Below are positions 23,790 through 32,382 of a stretch of DNA of 62,551 nt, piece by piece (position 1 is the stretch's first letter; every line of letters starts with the position of its first letter). Both the position numbers and the translations under genes were made by a program. The notes under the pieces are model-generated. The model worked only from the letters and a program-made list of their open reading frames with translations, was not told the origin of the DNA and searched no databases. The DNA lies in NCBI GenBank assembly GCA_964573015.1, contig CAZNHZ010000004.1:1-62551 (forward strand). The letters run 5' to 3'. Origin of the DNA: JAPUDQ01 sp964573015. Lineage in GTDB: Bacteria > Patescibacteriota > Saccharimonadia > Saccharimonadales > Saccharimonadaceae.

Positions 23790-24381
23790 GAAACAGAGTA
23801 GCACGAGACAGGCTTTGCACGGAATAATGAAAGCTATAGGAGCCGGCGGTCTCATGGGCATTGCTGTTGTCGCCCCCAATGCACTGCGTGCGCTAGACTC
23901 TATCGGTGTATTTACCCCCGATACTCCACAACGACGTCGCAGTCGTCTGCTGGCCGAATTGCGCCGACAGGACTTAATCATCGAAACGCGAGATGAAAAT
24001 CAGCTGCGTATCCAGTTGACCGTCAAAGGTATTCATCGGCTACAAAAAATGGAGATCGAAGAGATGAATATCAAAACGCCAAAACACTGGGACAATCGCT
24101 GGCGTATGGTTGTGTTTGATATTCCGCAGACACACAAGAACCAGCGCTACGTCTTTGTCTCACAATTACGCCGGTTAGGTTTTGATATGGTGCGTCAAAG
24201 CACCTGGTATCACCCGTATCCATGCTTTGACATCGTCGACCAACTGGTACGCTACTGTGCCCTCAGTCAATTTGTGACAACAGCGGAAATTGTTCGCCTC
24301 GATGAATCAACAACGCGAAAACTACTGATCGCATTTCCAAATCTTTACAATGCCTCCTCCGGTGCGCTCACGCCCGGCTAA
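23782..24381 (+). CDS. PaaX-like winged-helix regulator
   Basis: 199-aa protein with an N-terminal winged-helix segment (TPQRRRSRLLAELRRQDLI.., LTVKGIHRLQKM) and a Cas2-like ferredoxin domain (WRMVVFDIPQTHKNQRYVFVSQLRRLGF...TWYHPYPC), the arrangement of the PaaX family common in Patescibacteria. It is flanked by matching palindromes at 23754-23789 and 24411-24440, so it likely binds them. ATG at 23788 (MKQSST) is an equally possible start. What it regulates beyond itself is not evident; the divergent large-RNA promoter is 50 bases away. Confidence 0.75.
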   Translation: MCMKQSSTRQALHGIMKAIGAGGLMGIAVVAPNALRALDSIGVFTPDTPQRRRSRLLAELRRQDLIIETRDENQLRIQLTVKGIHRLQKMEIEEMNIKTPKHWDNRWRMVVFDIPQTHKNQRYVFVSQLRRLGFDMVRQSTWYHPYPCFDIVDQLVRYCALSQFVTTAEIVRLDESTTRKLLIAFPNLYNASSGALTPG

Positions 24382-24410
24382 CCCTAATCATTATCTTTAA
24401 ACACTGGTAT

Positions 24411-24440
24411 CGCTTATTTTGGCAGCTGCTAAAATATGCG
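24411..24440. promoter_or_regulatory. Second palindrome downstream of PaaX-like gene
   Basis: CGCTTATTTTGGCAG / CTGCTAAAATATGCG, sharing the core TATTTTGGCAGCTGCTAA with the operator at 23754-23789. It lies between the regulator and the convergent obgE, with no gene start close by except a possible 6-codon frame at 24491. Confidence 0.65.
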
Positions 24441-24517
24441 TAATACTTGATAGCCATACCGGTGGTTAAAACACCAAGGAAATAACAGTATGTCGATCCT
24501 GGCTAAATAACAGTAGC

Positions 24518-25813
24518 TTATTGTTCGTGCAACGAGAACACCGGAGAACTTCCGATCGTGACAAGACTTTCACCGTTAGCGCCGCGGCGCATCAGCTCAT
24601 GCGTGATGCCGCGGCGACGCATGATATCGCGCAGCCGATTGACGCTATGCACATTTGTAAAGTCAGTCCGGGCGGCAAATTTCTCGATCTTGCGGCCGCT
24701 GACTGCGTACCCTTCATCCGCCTGGTTGACTGTCCAGGCGTCATCCATATCCTGATGCGACAGGGTGATCGTCGGGATATCATCAGCATCATCGACATCG
24801 TCTGCTGCTTCGGCAGCCAGACGTGCCCGTTCGGCAGCAACCACCCGAACCAACTCACGCAGCAGCTCAGTTACGCCGATATGCGCCGATGATGACACGG
24901 CAAAGATCGGGGTACTCTTAGGCACAACGGCGCGCAGTGAGGTAGTCTGCATAGCAATCATCTCGTCATCGAGACCCTCGATCTTTGTCAAAGCGACTAC
25001 TTCGGGATGATTGAGCAACTGAGTCTTGTAACGGCGCAGCTCCTCGCGAATCGTCGTATAGGCTGCCGCCACATCGTCGCTATATGCATCGATCAGGTGG
25101 AGCAGCACGGCACTGCGCTCAACATGACGCAAAAAAGCATCGCCCAGGCCCTTGCCTTCGCTCGCACCCTCAATCAGCCCGGGGATATCAGCGATGAGTA
25201 GACTCGTCTCGTCGATATCAGCCACCCCGAGATTTGGGGTAAGCGTCGTAAACGCATAGTCGGCTATCTCAGGACGAGCGTTACTGACGACGCTGAGAAA
25301 GGTTGATTTGCCAGCGTTTGGAAACCCGACTAGTCCGACATCGGCCAGCAGTTTGAGCTCCAGCCGCGCCTCAAACTCATCGCCAGCTTCACCCAGTTCA
25401 GCAACGCGCGGAGCTTGACGAGTCGAGCTCTTGAAGTGAGCGTTGCCAAAGCCGCCATCGCCGCCGCGGGCGACAATCGCGCGCTCACCCTTTGCGACCA
25501 GATCGGCGATCAATACCTCATCACGATAAATCTGCGTCCCGACAGGCACGCTAACGACGATATCCTCGCCATTTCGACCGTGTTTTTGGCGTTTGCCGCC
25601 GGCTTCGCCGTCACGGGCTTTGACCTCGGGCTTATAACGAAAATCAACGAGCGTGTTTTTGCGCTCATCGGCCTCAAAAATTACATTGCCGCCGCGCCCA
25701 CCATCGCCTCCGTCTGGGCCGCCATGCTCGACGTATTTTTCATGACGAAAACTGACGGTACCATTACCGCCCTTGCCCGCCCGAACCGAAACTAACGCAC
25801 TATCGACAAACAT
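24518..25813 (-). CDS. obgE: GTPase ObgE/CgtA
   Basis: 431-aa ribosome-associated GTPase. Gly-rich Obg fold at residues 1-158 (GGPDGGDGGRGGNVIF), G domain with GFPNAGKST, DIPGLIEGAS and TKIEG, and the C-terminal OCT domain. Acts in large-subunit maturation and stress control. The start has TATAAT/TATACT boxes 5-10 bases upstream, so the message is probably leaderless. Confidence 0.96.
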   Translation of the reverse strand: MFVDSALVSVRAGKGGNGTVSFRHEKYVEHGGPDGGDGGRGGNVIFEADERKNTLVDFRYKPEVKARDGEAGGKRQKHGRNGEDIVVSVPVGTQIYRDEVLIADLVAKGERAIVARGGDGGFGNAHFKSSTRQAPRVAELGEAGDEFEARLELKLLADVGLVGFPNAGKSTFLSVVSNARPEIADYAFTTLTPNLGVADIDETSLLIADIPGLIEGASEGKGLGDAFLRHVERSAVLLHLIDAYSDDVAAAYTTIREELRRYKTQLLNHPEVVALTKIEGLDDEMIAMQTTSLRAVVPKSTPIFAVSSSAHIGVTELLRELVRVVAAERARLAAEAADDVDDADDIPTITLSHQDMDDAWTVNQADEGYAVSGRKIEKFAARTDFTNVHSVNRLRDIMRRRGITHELMRRGANGESLVTIGSSPVFSLHEQ

Positions 25814-25891
25814 GAGTGAGTATATTATAGATTATGGGTTTTAGATTAATGGAATAATTAGACACAATTCCTGCCCTCTATCTTAGCATTT

Positions 25892-25920
25892 TTGACATTA
25901 TTACTCAAATTTGATATAAT
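25892..25920 (+). promoter_or_regulatory. Perfect consensus promoter
   Basis: TTGACA (25892-25897), 17-base spacer, TATAAT (25915-25920), all exact. Start is expected near 25927, immediately before a hairpin GGAAT...ATTCC. Confidence 0.9.
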
Positions 25921-25977
25921 AGTAGGAATGCTTTAGCGAGAAAATTCCTTGTTAATCGAATACCTAAGATGTTGGCC

Positions 25978-26211
25978 ATGAAACAACCCTACGCAGTTGT
26001 CGAAGAATCAACGTTTGACCCTGACACAGAAAGTTGGCATCACAACCCCTGAGGCACAGCGCTGCAAGCCGTCACGGTCGCCCACCCCATCCATGACAAG
26101 ATCTGGGGATGTCTACCGATCGGATTGGGCTAGGTGGATCAGGAGCCGGTTCCGTACTACCTTGCATGCCACAAGGCGCCCAACCACTACGGGGAGCGCG
26201 TTCTGCGCTGA
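25978..26211 (+). pseudogene. Small high-GC ORF with two in-frame stops, or structured RNA
   Basis: 78 codons in one frame: MKQPYAVVEESTF...WHHNP, TGA (26050-26052), GTALQAVTVAHPIHDKIWG.., TAG (26131-26133), VDQEPVPYYLACHKAPNHY.., TGA. The three segments look protein-like and are GC-rich at third positions, like the gene at 4946 and unlike neighbours. The unit lies in a 365-nt transcript with a consensus promoter and a strong terminator. No family was recognised and no ribosome site is seen. The alternative is a non-coding RNA. Confidence 0.4.
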
Positions 26212-26271
26212 CTAAGCCCGATCACCCAGCGGGGACTCGCTCCACTCACCTCGAGTGTCGATCGCAGAGTC

Positions 26272-26291
26272 CCCGCCCGGAGCGGGTTTTT
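26272..26291 (+). terminator. Terminator of the 25.9-26.3 kb transcript
   Basis: CCCGC-CCGGA-GCGGG followed by TTTTT (26287-26291), directly after the large stem GCGGGGACTC/GAGTCCCCGC. Confidence 0.85.
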
Positions 26292-26423
26292 AAATTGCAT
26301 CTAATTTACGTTTTCTCCACTGTAACAATGAAACAACGTAATAAATAGAGCTTTTAAGGAAATGGTCGTAAATATCACCCCGACAAAAATAAAACTAATT
26401 GCATTGTCATCTACAGCTAGATT

Positions 26424-26566
26424 TTAAAACAAGTATCCCACTGAGTGGACCGATGTTTTATCTGCGGACAAGCAAGCGACAGCGCGGCCTTTAGGGGTAG
26501 GGGAAACTGACAGGCGAATTTACTTCGACAGCAGTTTCGGAAGGGCGAGCCCTTCCCTTGTTTTAA
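26424..26566. other. Structured intergenic element with 10-bp closing stem
   Basis: TTAAAACAAG (26424-26433) pairs exactly with CTTGTTTTAA (26557-26566). Inside: CCACT-G-AGTGG, GAAACTG...CAGTTTC with inner CGAA...TTCG, and GGAAGGG-CGA-GCCCTTCC. It overlaps the stop of the LysM-CHAP gene, so it may be that gene's 3' UTR or a separate small RNA. No promoter was assigned. 26292-26423 shows nothing else. Confidence 0.45.
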
Positions 26567-27663
26567 TGTATGTAGTTATAGCGAGCAGCCTGCCCCGCAT
26601 CCAGCGTCCGGAATGACTTGACGTTCCAACCAGCGTAGTTCATCTCAGAAATGGTGATACTGCCATCGGCACCTTTGCTCTCGACGACGGCAACATGGCC
26701 ATAGCCGCCGGCGCTGTAGCTGTCCTGCATGACAGCACCGACCTCGGGGGTATTGTTGACCAGATAGCCGCTTCCGCGAGCGAAGCTAGCCCAGGTAGCA
26801 GCATTACCCCAGAAGCTGCCGACCGGACGACCGAGTTCGGCACGACGGTTGTAAGCATACCAGGTACAATATCCGTAATCATAGCGGTTGCCGACAACAG
26901 CGGTGCTACTATAAGCCGACACCGTGCTGCGAGTTGCAGTAGCTTGCAGAGACTCAGGGCGTTCGTTTGTCGGTAAGACACCGTCAGGCAACAACAGTCG
27001 TTGTCCGTTTACTAAGCCACTCAGCTCCAGATCATTATAAGCGACAATCCGCTCTTTGGGCGTGCTGTATTTGCTCGCAATCGAATCAATGCTATCACCA
27101 TCTTTGACCGTATACACCACGCCATCAACACCGGGAATAATCACCTTGTTACCGGGAGTGAGCGCATCGCTCACCAGACTGTTTGCCCACTTAAACGTCT
27201 GCTTACTGATACCAAATCGATCAGCTACCGATTGGGCATTATCACCAGCTGCTACCGTGTATTCGGTTATACCGCGTTGGCCCGAACCGGACTGAACAAT
27301 CTGAGGCTTAGACAGCAACGTATCGCTAACCTGAGCCAGCTCGCTCTTGGCGCTGAGTGTGATCGATAGGTTCTCGACGTTGCTAGAAACTGACAGATTT
27401 GCCACTTGTGCCGTCGCGGCTGCCAGTTCGGCTGCCTGCAACTGATCGACCGATGGGTTGTCAAACTGAATACTACTTGGTGTATCTACCTGAGAGGCAA
27501 ACTGTTGCTCGATTGGCGATTGATAGCCAACAGATACGACACTCGCAATCAGCGCCACCATGGTAGCGTAAATCGTAAAAGTCGTAATCTTTTGTAAGCG
27601 TCGCTGTTGCGAACGTTTCGTTGACTGAGTTGTATCAGGCGAACCTGAGTTTGAAGCGTAAAT
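26563..27663 (-). CDS. LysM-CHAP peptidoglycan hydrolase
   Basis: Cell-wall amidase or endopeptidase anchored by an N-terminal helix. Two LysM units (EYTVAAGDNAQSVADRFGIS...; VVYTVKDGDSIDSIASKYST...) precede a CHAP domain with catalytic Cys in YDYGYCTWYAYNRRAE and His in GYGHVAVVES. The ATG at 27561 would cut the membrane helix (KITTFTIYATMVALIASVVSV), so the frame is extended to an ATT codon at 27663, six bases after GGAG and below an in-frame TAA; no ATG, GTG or TTG exists between. Start is therefore uncertain. Next to mltG, it serves wall remodelling. Confidence 0.85.
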   Translation of the reverse strand: MYASNSGSPDTTQSTKRSQQRRLQKITTFTIYATMVALIASVVSVGYQSPIEQQFASQVDTPSSIQFDNPSVDQLQAAELAAATAQVANLSVSSNVENLSITLSAKSELAQVSDTLLSKPQIVQSGSGQRGITEYTVAAGDNAQSVADRFGISKQTFKWANSLVSDALTPGNKVIIPGVDGVVYTVKDGDSIDSIASKYSTPKERIVAYNDLELSGLVNGQRLLLPDGVLPTNERPESLQATATRSTVSAYSSTAVVGNRYDYGYCTWYAYNRRAELGRPVGSFWGNAATWASFARGSGYLVNNTPEVGAVMQDSYSAGGYGHVAVVESKGADGSITISEMNYAGWNVKSFRTLDAGQAARYNYIH

Positions 27664-27801
27664 TGCTCTCTCCGTGATAACTGTTGCCAGTTATCTACTA
27701 CCGTTACTTTGTCTTACTCCGCCGGCTGGCGGACAGGATACGCGTCGACCTTGTTTCGCAATGGATTAGTTATTGTTGACTTGTTCGTTTTTGCATCCGT
27801 G

Positions 27802-27875
27802 CGACATTTGTCGGTAGGCCACTGACATGGGATACCACCTCCGGAGCAAAGCTCCGGTATCTCTACCAGTGAACC
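27802..27875 (-). promoter_or_regulatory. Structured 5' leader element, pseudoknot-like
   Basis: The leader of the LysM-CHAP mRNA (about 210 nt) opens with pairings CACTG (27867-27871) / CAGTG (27820-27824) and GGTAG (27863-27867) / CTACC (27813-27817), which cross each other, around a stable hairpin CCGGAGC-TTT-GCTCCGG. Hairpin CGACA/TGTCG follows. This fits a cis-regulatory RNA. Known c-di-AMP (ydaO) riboswitch signatures were not seen. Confidence 0.5.
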
Positions 27876-27880
27876 TCCTT

Positions 27881-27909
27881 ATTATACGTACCCTTGCAAA
27901 TAAAGTCAA
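27881..27909 (-). promoter_or_regulatory. Promoter of LysM-CHAP gene
   Basis: Minus strand TTGACT (plus 27904-27909), 17-base spacer, TATAAT (27881-27886). Transcription should start near 27875, placing the structured element at the very 5' end. Confidence 0.8.
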
Positions 27910-27926
27910 TAGATTATGTAATAGAA

Positions 27927-29006
27927 TTAATTACACAGTTTTGTGCAATATTTGGCGACATTGGCGTCATGCTCGGCCTCGGTGCGCGCAAAATGGGTGG
28001 TGCCGTCATCGCCGGCTACAAAGTACAGATAATCACCAGGGGCAGGATTGGCAACTGCCTCAAGTGCCGAAAAATTAAAATTAGCTATCGGTCCGGGCGG
28101 CAAACCGCCGTGTTTGCGGGTATTGTACGGTGAGCTGTCGCTGACACTAGGAGTACGGCCCTCTTTTTTGGCAATGTATAAGAAAGTAACATCTGAACCT
28201 AGTACCATGCCCTCTTTGAGGCGTTTGAGAAAGACCTGTGCTACCTGGCGCTGATCGGCAGGGTCACTGACCTCTTTTTGGACAATTGACGCCATAATAA
28301 TACCTTGCCGCAAAGTCAGACCCTGTTGCCGGAGCTTTTCTTCGATTTGCGCAGTTTTGATGTTGTTATAAAACTCACTAAAACTCATGTTAAAAACACG
28401 GTCAAGCGTATCGCTGGCCATAAGTTTGTAGGTTTCGGGATAGATATACCCCTCCAGGCTATCACCGGGGTTACGCCCAGTCAGCACCGGACTCTGATAG
28501 GCGGTTGCCAGAGCCGCGCGTATTTCATCGGCCGTAAATCCCTGTTGCCGCAGACTACCCTTAACCTCGGGATCGGCCAATTCTTCCAGTGTCAAGCCCG
28601 GCAAAATCGTTACCGAGACTTCGTCGGTTTTACCGGACGATATATGCTCGACGATTTGCGCCACCGAGTACGACTTTTTGAGTATATAACCGCCGGCTTG
28701 GAGCGATGATTTAGAACCGCTGACACTGGTAAAAAGCTGAAAAACAAACGGATCACGAATCAGCCCTGCCGTGTGCAGCGCTGCGGCGATTTCGCGGGCT
28801 GACTGACCGGGTTTAACAATAAATCGCACCGATGAAGACGCTTGTGAGTCAATCGGCTGTAAGGCTTCAATCACATACATCACGGCACCAAAACCAATCA
28901 CGGTTAGAATTGTGGCGGCAAGCAACACATAGCGTCTCCAGCGACCACGAACGGTTGTCGCAATTGTTTTGGTAGGATCGAGCGACGGTAAATTATCGAG
29001 CTTCAT
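27927..29006 (-). CDS. mltG: Endolytic transglycosylase MltG
   Basis: 359-aa YceG-family enzyme that cuts nascent glycan strands. One membrane helix (YVLLAATILTVIGFGAVMYVIEAL), a LysM-like part (FIVKPGQSAREIAAALHTAGLI) and the catalytic domain with IMASIVQKEV (catalytic Glu), VFLKRLKEGMVLGSD and the typical SPYNTRKHGGLPPGPIANFNFSALEA ending. Overlaps ruvX by 14 bases, so it is in the operon mltG-ruvX-29396 gene-pilM-like. Confidence 0.95.
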   Translation of the reverse strand: MKLDNLPSLDPTKTIATTVRGRWRRYVLLAATILTVIGFGAVMYVIEALQPIDSQASSSVRFIVKPGQSAREIAAALHTAGLIRDPFVFQLFTSVSGSKSSLQAGGYILKKSYSVAQIVEHISSGKTDEVSVTILPGLTLEELADPEVKGSLRQQGFTADEIRAALATAYQSPVLTGRNPGDSLEGYIYPETYKLMASDTLDRVFNMSFSEFYNNIKTAQIEEKLRQQGLTLRQGIIMASIVQKEVSDPADQRQVAQVFLKRLKEGMVLGSDVTFLYIAKKEGRTPSVSDSSPYNTRKHGGLPPGPIANFNFSALEAVANPAPGDYLYFVAGDDGTTHFARTEAEHDANVAKYCTKLCN

Positions 29007-29406
29007 GAACTTGCTCCAGATAATCTGCCAGAATTATAGCGGCCGATTCGGCGTCGATATCTGCCCTGGTGTATGGTTGACCCCTAGCCTGCAATACTTC
29101 TTCGGCGCGGACAGAGGTGAGAGATTCGTCTTGAAATTCGACAGTTACACCAACTTTTTGCCGTAGCTGATCGGCGAACCCGACAATAATATTGGTTTGT
29201 TCGGTTGCCTGGCCGGAGAGGTTGCGCGGGTAGCCCACGACAATCACATCGATACCTTCATAGGTGACGATCTCGGTAAGCTTATCAAATAAATCATCTG
29301 TCATCTCCAGTGTTGGCAGCAAACGCGGTACCTTGACATCGGTATCGCCCCTGGCCATACCGATTCTACGTCCACCAACGTCCAGCGCTAAGACATTAAT
29401 TGGCAT
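28993..29406 (-). CDS. ruvX: YqgF/RuvX-family Holliday junction resolvase-like nuclease
   Basis: 137-aa RNase H-fold protein: LALDVGGRRIGMARGDTDVKVPRLLPTL, VVGYPRNLSGQATEQT, and DESLTSVRAEEVL with the acidic active-site residues. Implicated in pre-16S rRNA processing and possibly junction resolution. Pairing with mltG is a widespread gene order. Overlaps the 29396 gene by 11 bases. Confidence 0.92.
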   Translation of the reverse strand: MPINVLALDVGGRRIGMARGDTDVKVPRLLPTLEMTDDLFDKLTEIVTYEGIDVIVVGYPRNLSGQATEQTNIIVGFADQLRQKVGVTVEFQDESLTSVRAEEVLQARGQPYTRADIDAESAAIILADYLEQVHEAR

Positions 29407-30997
29407 CGTTTACTTGAAATTTGATAATAACTTTATCGGCTGATGGTGCTCGGGTTACCCAAAATGGCGAGAAATTGACAGCTACGTTGTCGATGCCCTC
29501 ATAGGTTTTGACTTGAGCAATTATCTCACCCTCACGTTTGCCGGCTAATTTTTGAGACAGCTTGGCCGCATCGATCTTTGGACCGACATAACCGGTAGTC
29601 TGAATATTCATGGTGTAGCCGTTTTCTTGCTTGATGACACCGGCGAAACGGATTTTGTCGAGACCCTTTTCGTAAATCGATTGGTTGGGTATGGAAGCAA
29701 TTTGTTTGTTGAGATCGTACTCGACCATGGACGACACATCGCTGCGCTTGAGACCGATGATGGTAAATTTTGTTTCGAGAGTAATTTTGGCAGTACTTGC
29801 CTCTTCACCAATCGCCGGCGTAACTACGGGATTGCCGGGGTTTGTACTAAAGCTTTCGTCAATGACAATTATGTCGTTTGTGAACTGCTTTTTCAGCTCG
29901 GCTTTGATAGCATCAGTATTTTGGGAGGTTAGCTTTTCGCGGGCCGCTGCGGCATCGGCTTCGCTGACAACCGTCACCGTTTTGTCGGTACCGCCAGATG
30001 TCGGTGAGGCAAATGCGGCACTGACTTCGCTACCGGCACCGCTGAGTGAGCCGGAATCGGTATTGTATTTACTGCCTCCTTGTGTGGCAGTTACTGTGCC
30101 GCTCGCCGTACCAGGCTTGCAATTAAATACGTTTGTACAGGAGCCTTTCGGTACGGTCACCGATGTATTGGTAACATATTTGAAGCCACTGGCGGAAGAA
30201 GTCAATGTCGTCCCGGCCGGAATAGTTTCCGGCTGGAATGATGAGTTGCTGTAATTTACCGTACCAGTGGCTTTTTCACCGACATCTTTTTTGCCGGTGG
30301 CCGTGAAATCGACACTTGATGACTTGGCAATTTCTTTGACAACCGACGCCAGCGTACTGTTTTCGGCGCTTAGGGTTGCTCCCGGCGCAGCCGTAACGCT
30401 CTTATCGACACTATACGGCGTGGTTTTGGCAGTTATAGTAACGACGGCTTTTGGCGCAAACACAAATGCCCAGATCAAAAATACTATCAAAGCCAGCACA
30501 CCGCCAACAATCAATACAAGCCTGTTACGAAATGTGTCAAAATCCGGTACTTTGGAACCGCGCGAGCGCCGCGGAGCATCAGTGCTGGCCGCTGGGGCAG
30601 CTTCGGCAGAAGTATCATCAGACACGGGTTCGACTGCATCGTCAACGGGTACTTCTTCGCCATCAATAACTTCGTCGTCATCAACACTCAAAGCGGTAAT
30701 TTCGGCGAGCTCCGGTTTGCTCTGCAGGTTTTTGGCAACCGGTATATTGGCACCGGCAGCCAAAGCTGTCAGGGCTTGATCGCTGGTGATAAGCACAACT
30801 CGTTTATGAGCCGTATCGGCGGCGCGATGCAGTAACTTGAGATTGACGACACTCTGTAACACCCCAATACGTTTAGGCGGCACCAACGCCACAATCGATG
30901 AATCGGCGTGCTTGACTTTATCAATAATTGAAGTGATATCGTCTTCGATATCAACATAAATCACGTCTTTTTTGGGTGGTTGTTTAGGCGTGGTCAT
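29396..30997 (-). CDS. Membrane-anchored protein with extracytoplasmic beta-rich region (baseplate-J-like)
   Basis: 533-aa protein. Residues 1-90 look like a Rossmann-type cytoplasmic domain (VDIEDDITSIIDKVKHADSSIVALVPP.., RVVLITSDQAL), then an acidic linker, a membrane helix (LVLIVGGVLALIVFLIWAFVF, about 155-175) and a Thr/Ser-rich outer part with ATGKKDVGEKATGTVNYSN repeats resembling baseplate J/gp47-like proteins of Patescibacteria. Its gene overlaps that of a PilM/FtsA-like ATPase by four bases, which suggests an envelope or pilus assembly role. Function not known. Confidence 0.6.
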   Translation of the reverse strand: MTTPKQPPKKDVIYVDIEDDITSIIDKVKHADSSIVALVPPKRIGVLQSVVNLKLLHRAADTAHKRVVLITSDQALTALAAGANIPVAKNLQSKPELAEITALSVDDDEVIDGEEVPVDDAVEPVSDDTSAEAAPAASTDAPRRSRGSKVPDFDTFRNRLVLIVGGVLALIVFLIWAFVFAPKAVVTITAKTTPYSVDKSVTAAPGATLSAENSTLASVVKEIAKSSSVDFTATGKKDVGEKATGTVNYSNSSFQPETIPAGTTLTSSASGFKYVTNTSVTVPKGSCTNVFNCKPGTASGTVTATQGGSKYNTDSGSLSGAGSEVSAAFASPTSGGTDKTVTVVSEADAAAAREKLTSQNTDAIKAELKKQFTNDIIVIDESFSTNPGNPVVTPAIGEEASTAKITLETKFTIIGLKRSDVSSMVEYDLNKQIASIPNQSIYEKGLDKIRFAGVIKQENGYTMNIQTTGYVGPKIDAAKLSQKLAGKREGEIIAQVKTYEGIDNVAVNFSPFWVTRAPSADKVIIKFQVNDAN

Positions 30998-32274
30998 ATA
31001 CGTAGGATTCTATTAATTTTTTCTTTTATGGTATCGGCTTCGGAGCTACCTACAATTGTATCATAGCCAACTCGCAGCAGTCCCATAGCCGTGATATAAG
31101 TATGGTCACGCGCCACACCGGTGGTGTCTTTTATACCGACAACATCGGAAGGCTTGATAAGCTGCACAGTCGGCCGCTTGGTAAATGGCAGTGAAGTATA
31201 CCATTCTTGGGTGGACAGGGCTTGGGTTAAACGTTTTAAACTGGCACCGCCGCCACAAAGCAAAATCCGCGGCGGCAAATGATCGACTGAGTCAAACTCG
31301 CTGAGTGCCAACTCAACACCGCCAAGCCACACCTCCAATGTCTTATCAACTGAGGCGGTCAGCTGCTTGACGACAGATTCTTTGAGATTTGGCTCATCAA
31401 TATTGACTTTGAGTTTTTCAGCGTCTTCGTAGCTAAGATCCATATCGGCAGCAATTGTTCGGGTAAAACTGCGGCCGCCGATCCCAAACATCTTGGTACC
31501 CTCGACACCGCCGTCATTGACGACCGCGATATCGGTCGTGCCGCCGCCGACATCGGCCAGGATCGCCGTAAACGTGCTGCTTGCATCGGTGCCGAGCACA
31601 CTGCGAGATACGGCAAACGGCTCGGCCGCGACCGCAATGAGATCAAGATCAAGTTCGTTTGCTGCCCGCTCTAGCGCTCCGATATGCACCATCGGCGCAA
31701 AGGCGGTGTAAATCTGGATGGCAATATCTTTCCCCTGAAAACCAATCGGATTACTGACTCGATAGCCGTCGATATGTATGCTAACAATCGCAGAATTGAC
31801 CAGTTTGACTTCAACTTCTTTGTTACCGGTTTCAAAAGCGATTTGTTTTTGGGCTTTATCTTGTGCTCGCTCCTGGACTTTCTCAATGATTAGCTCCATC
31901 TCGGCAACATCAAGCGGGCGTGTCGGCTGCGGACGCTTATAGCGAATTGTTTGCGTGAGACCTTTGACAAGCTCACCGGCAATCCCAATAACCGCCCGTT
32001 TACCCTGCGTACCGGCCTGCTCTTCGGCAGCAGCCAGTGCTTCTTCGCAGTTACGCACCACCGCGCCGATATCGGCAATCGCGCCGCCGTGCATATCGTC
32101 TGGCGATTGACGAGCCCGGCCGACCCCTATAATCTCGAGATCATCCTCGTCCAAACGCGCAATCAAAACTTTGACAAATTCAGTGCCAATATCCAGCCCT
32201 ACGATAAGATTATCGCTGACCGAGTGTTTAGCCGGTAACTTGGGTAGCTTACCTTTGAGGTTTTTTAATTTCAT
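30994..32274 (-). CDS. Actin-like ATPase, PilM/FtsA type (SHS2)
   Basis: 426-aa actin-fold ATPase. Phosphate-1 motif IVGLDIGTEFVKVLIA, SHS2 insertion (about residues 95-210), phosphate-2 ILADVGGGTTDIAVV and adenosine motif ILLCGGGASLKRL. Could be FtsA (cell division) or PilM (type IV pilus). The partner gene codes for a membrane-spanning protein rather than PilN/PilO, so the assignment stays open. First gene of the operon leading to mltG. Confidence 0.85.
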   Translation of the reverse strand: MKLKNLKGKLPKLPAKHSVSDNLIVGLDIGTEFVKVLIARLDEDDLEIIGVGRARQSPDDMHGGAIADIGAVVRNCEEALAAAEEQAGTQGKRAVIGIAGELVKGLTQTIRYKRPQPTRPLDVAEMELIIEKVQERAQDKAQKQIAFETGNKEVEVKLVNSAIVSIHIDGYRVSNPIGFQGKDIAIQIYTAFAPMVHIGALERAANELDLDLIAVAAEPFAVSRSVLGTDASSTFTAILADVGGGTTDIAVVNDGGVEGTKMFGIGGRSFTRTIAADMDLSYEDAEKLKVNIDEPNLKESVVKQLTASVDKTLEVWLGGVELALSEFDSVDHLPPRILLCGGGASLKRLTQALSTQEWYTSLPFTKRPTVQLIKPSDVVGIKDTTGVARDHTYITAMGLLRVGYDTIVGSSEADTIKEKINRILRI

Positions 32275-32382
32275 CTCTAGGAATTATACAACAATTATGC
32301 TCACGCTAAAAGCCGCTTCGCTCTATGGTAAAATCCTGTCTCGGCTGTTATGTACGCGCGGTTTTACTCTGGCTGTTCTTTA

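Larger units (their letters stand above)
25927..26291 (+). ncRNA. 365-nt transcript unit, RNA or small mRNA
   Basis: From the expected start after the consensus promoter to a terminator. It begins with hairpin GGAAT...ATTCC and ends with stem GCGGGGACTC/GAGTCCCCGC, containing an inner CACTC/GAGTG, followed by CCCGC-CCGGA-GCGGG-TTTTT. Length is that of RNase P RNA or tmRNA, but their conserved cores and a tmRNA tag or CCA-type end were not found. It may simply be the message of the stop-interrupted ORF inside it. Confidence 0.5.

Noticed and set aside
12763..26211. UGA reassigned to glycine (code 25)
   Set aside because: TGA ends many intact genes here, including several four-base ATGA overlaps, and a UAG also interrupts the 26-kb frame.
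25927..26291. RNase P RNA or tmRNA
   Set aside because: Length fits, but the RNase P core (GAGGAAAGTCC-like) and a tmRNA tag or tRNA-like end were not found on either strand.
27802..27875. c-di-AMP (ydaO) riboswitch
   Set aside because: The context fits, but the conserved ydaO sequences were not seen, so only a generic structured leader is reported.
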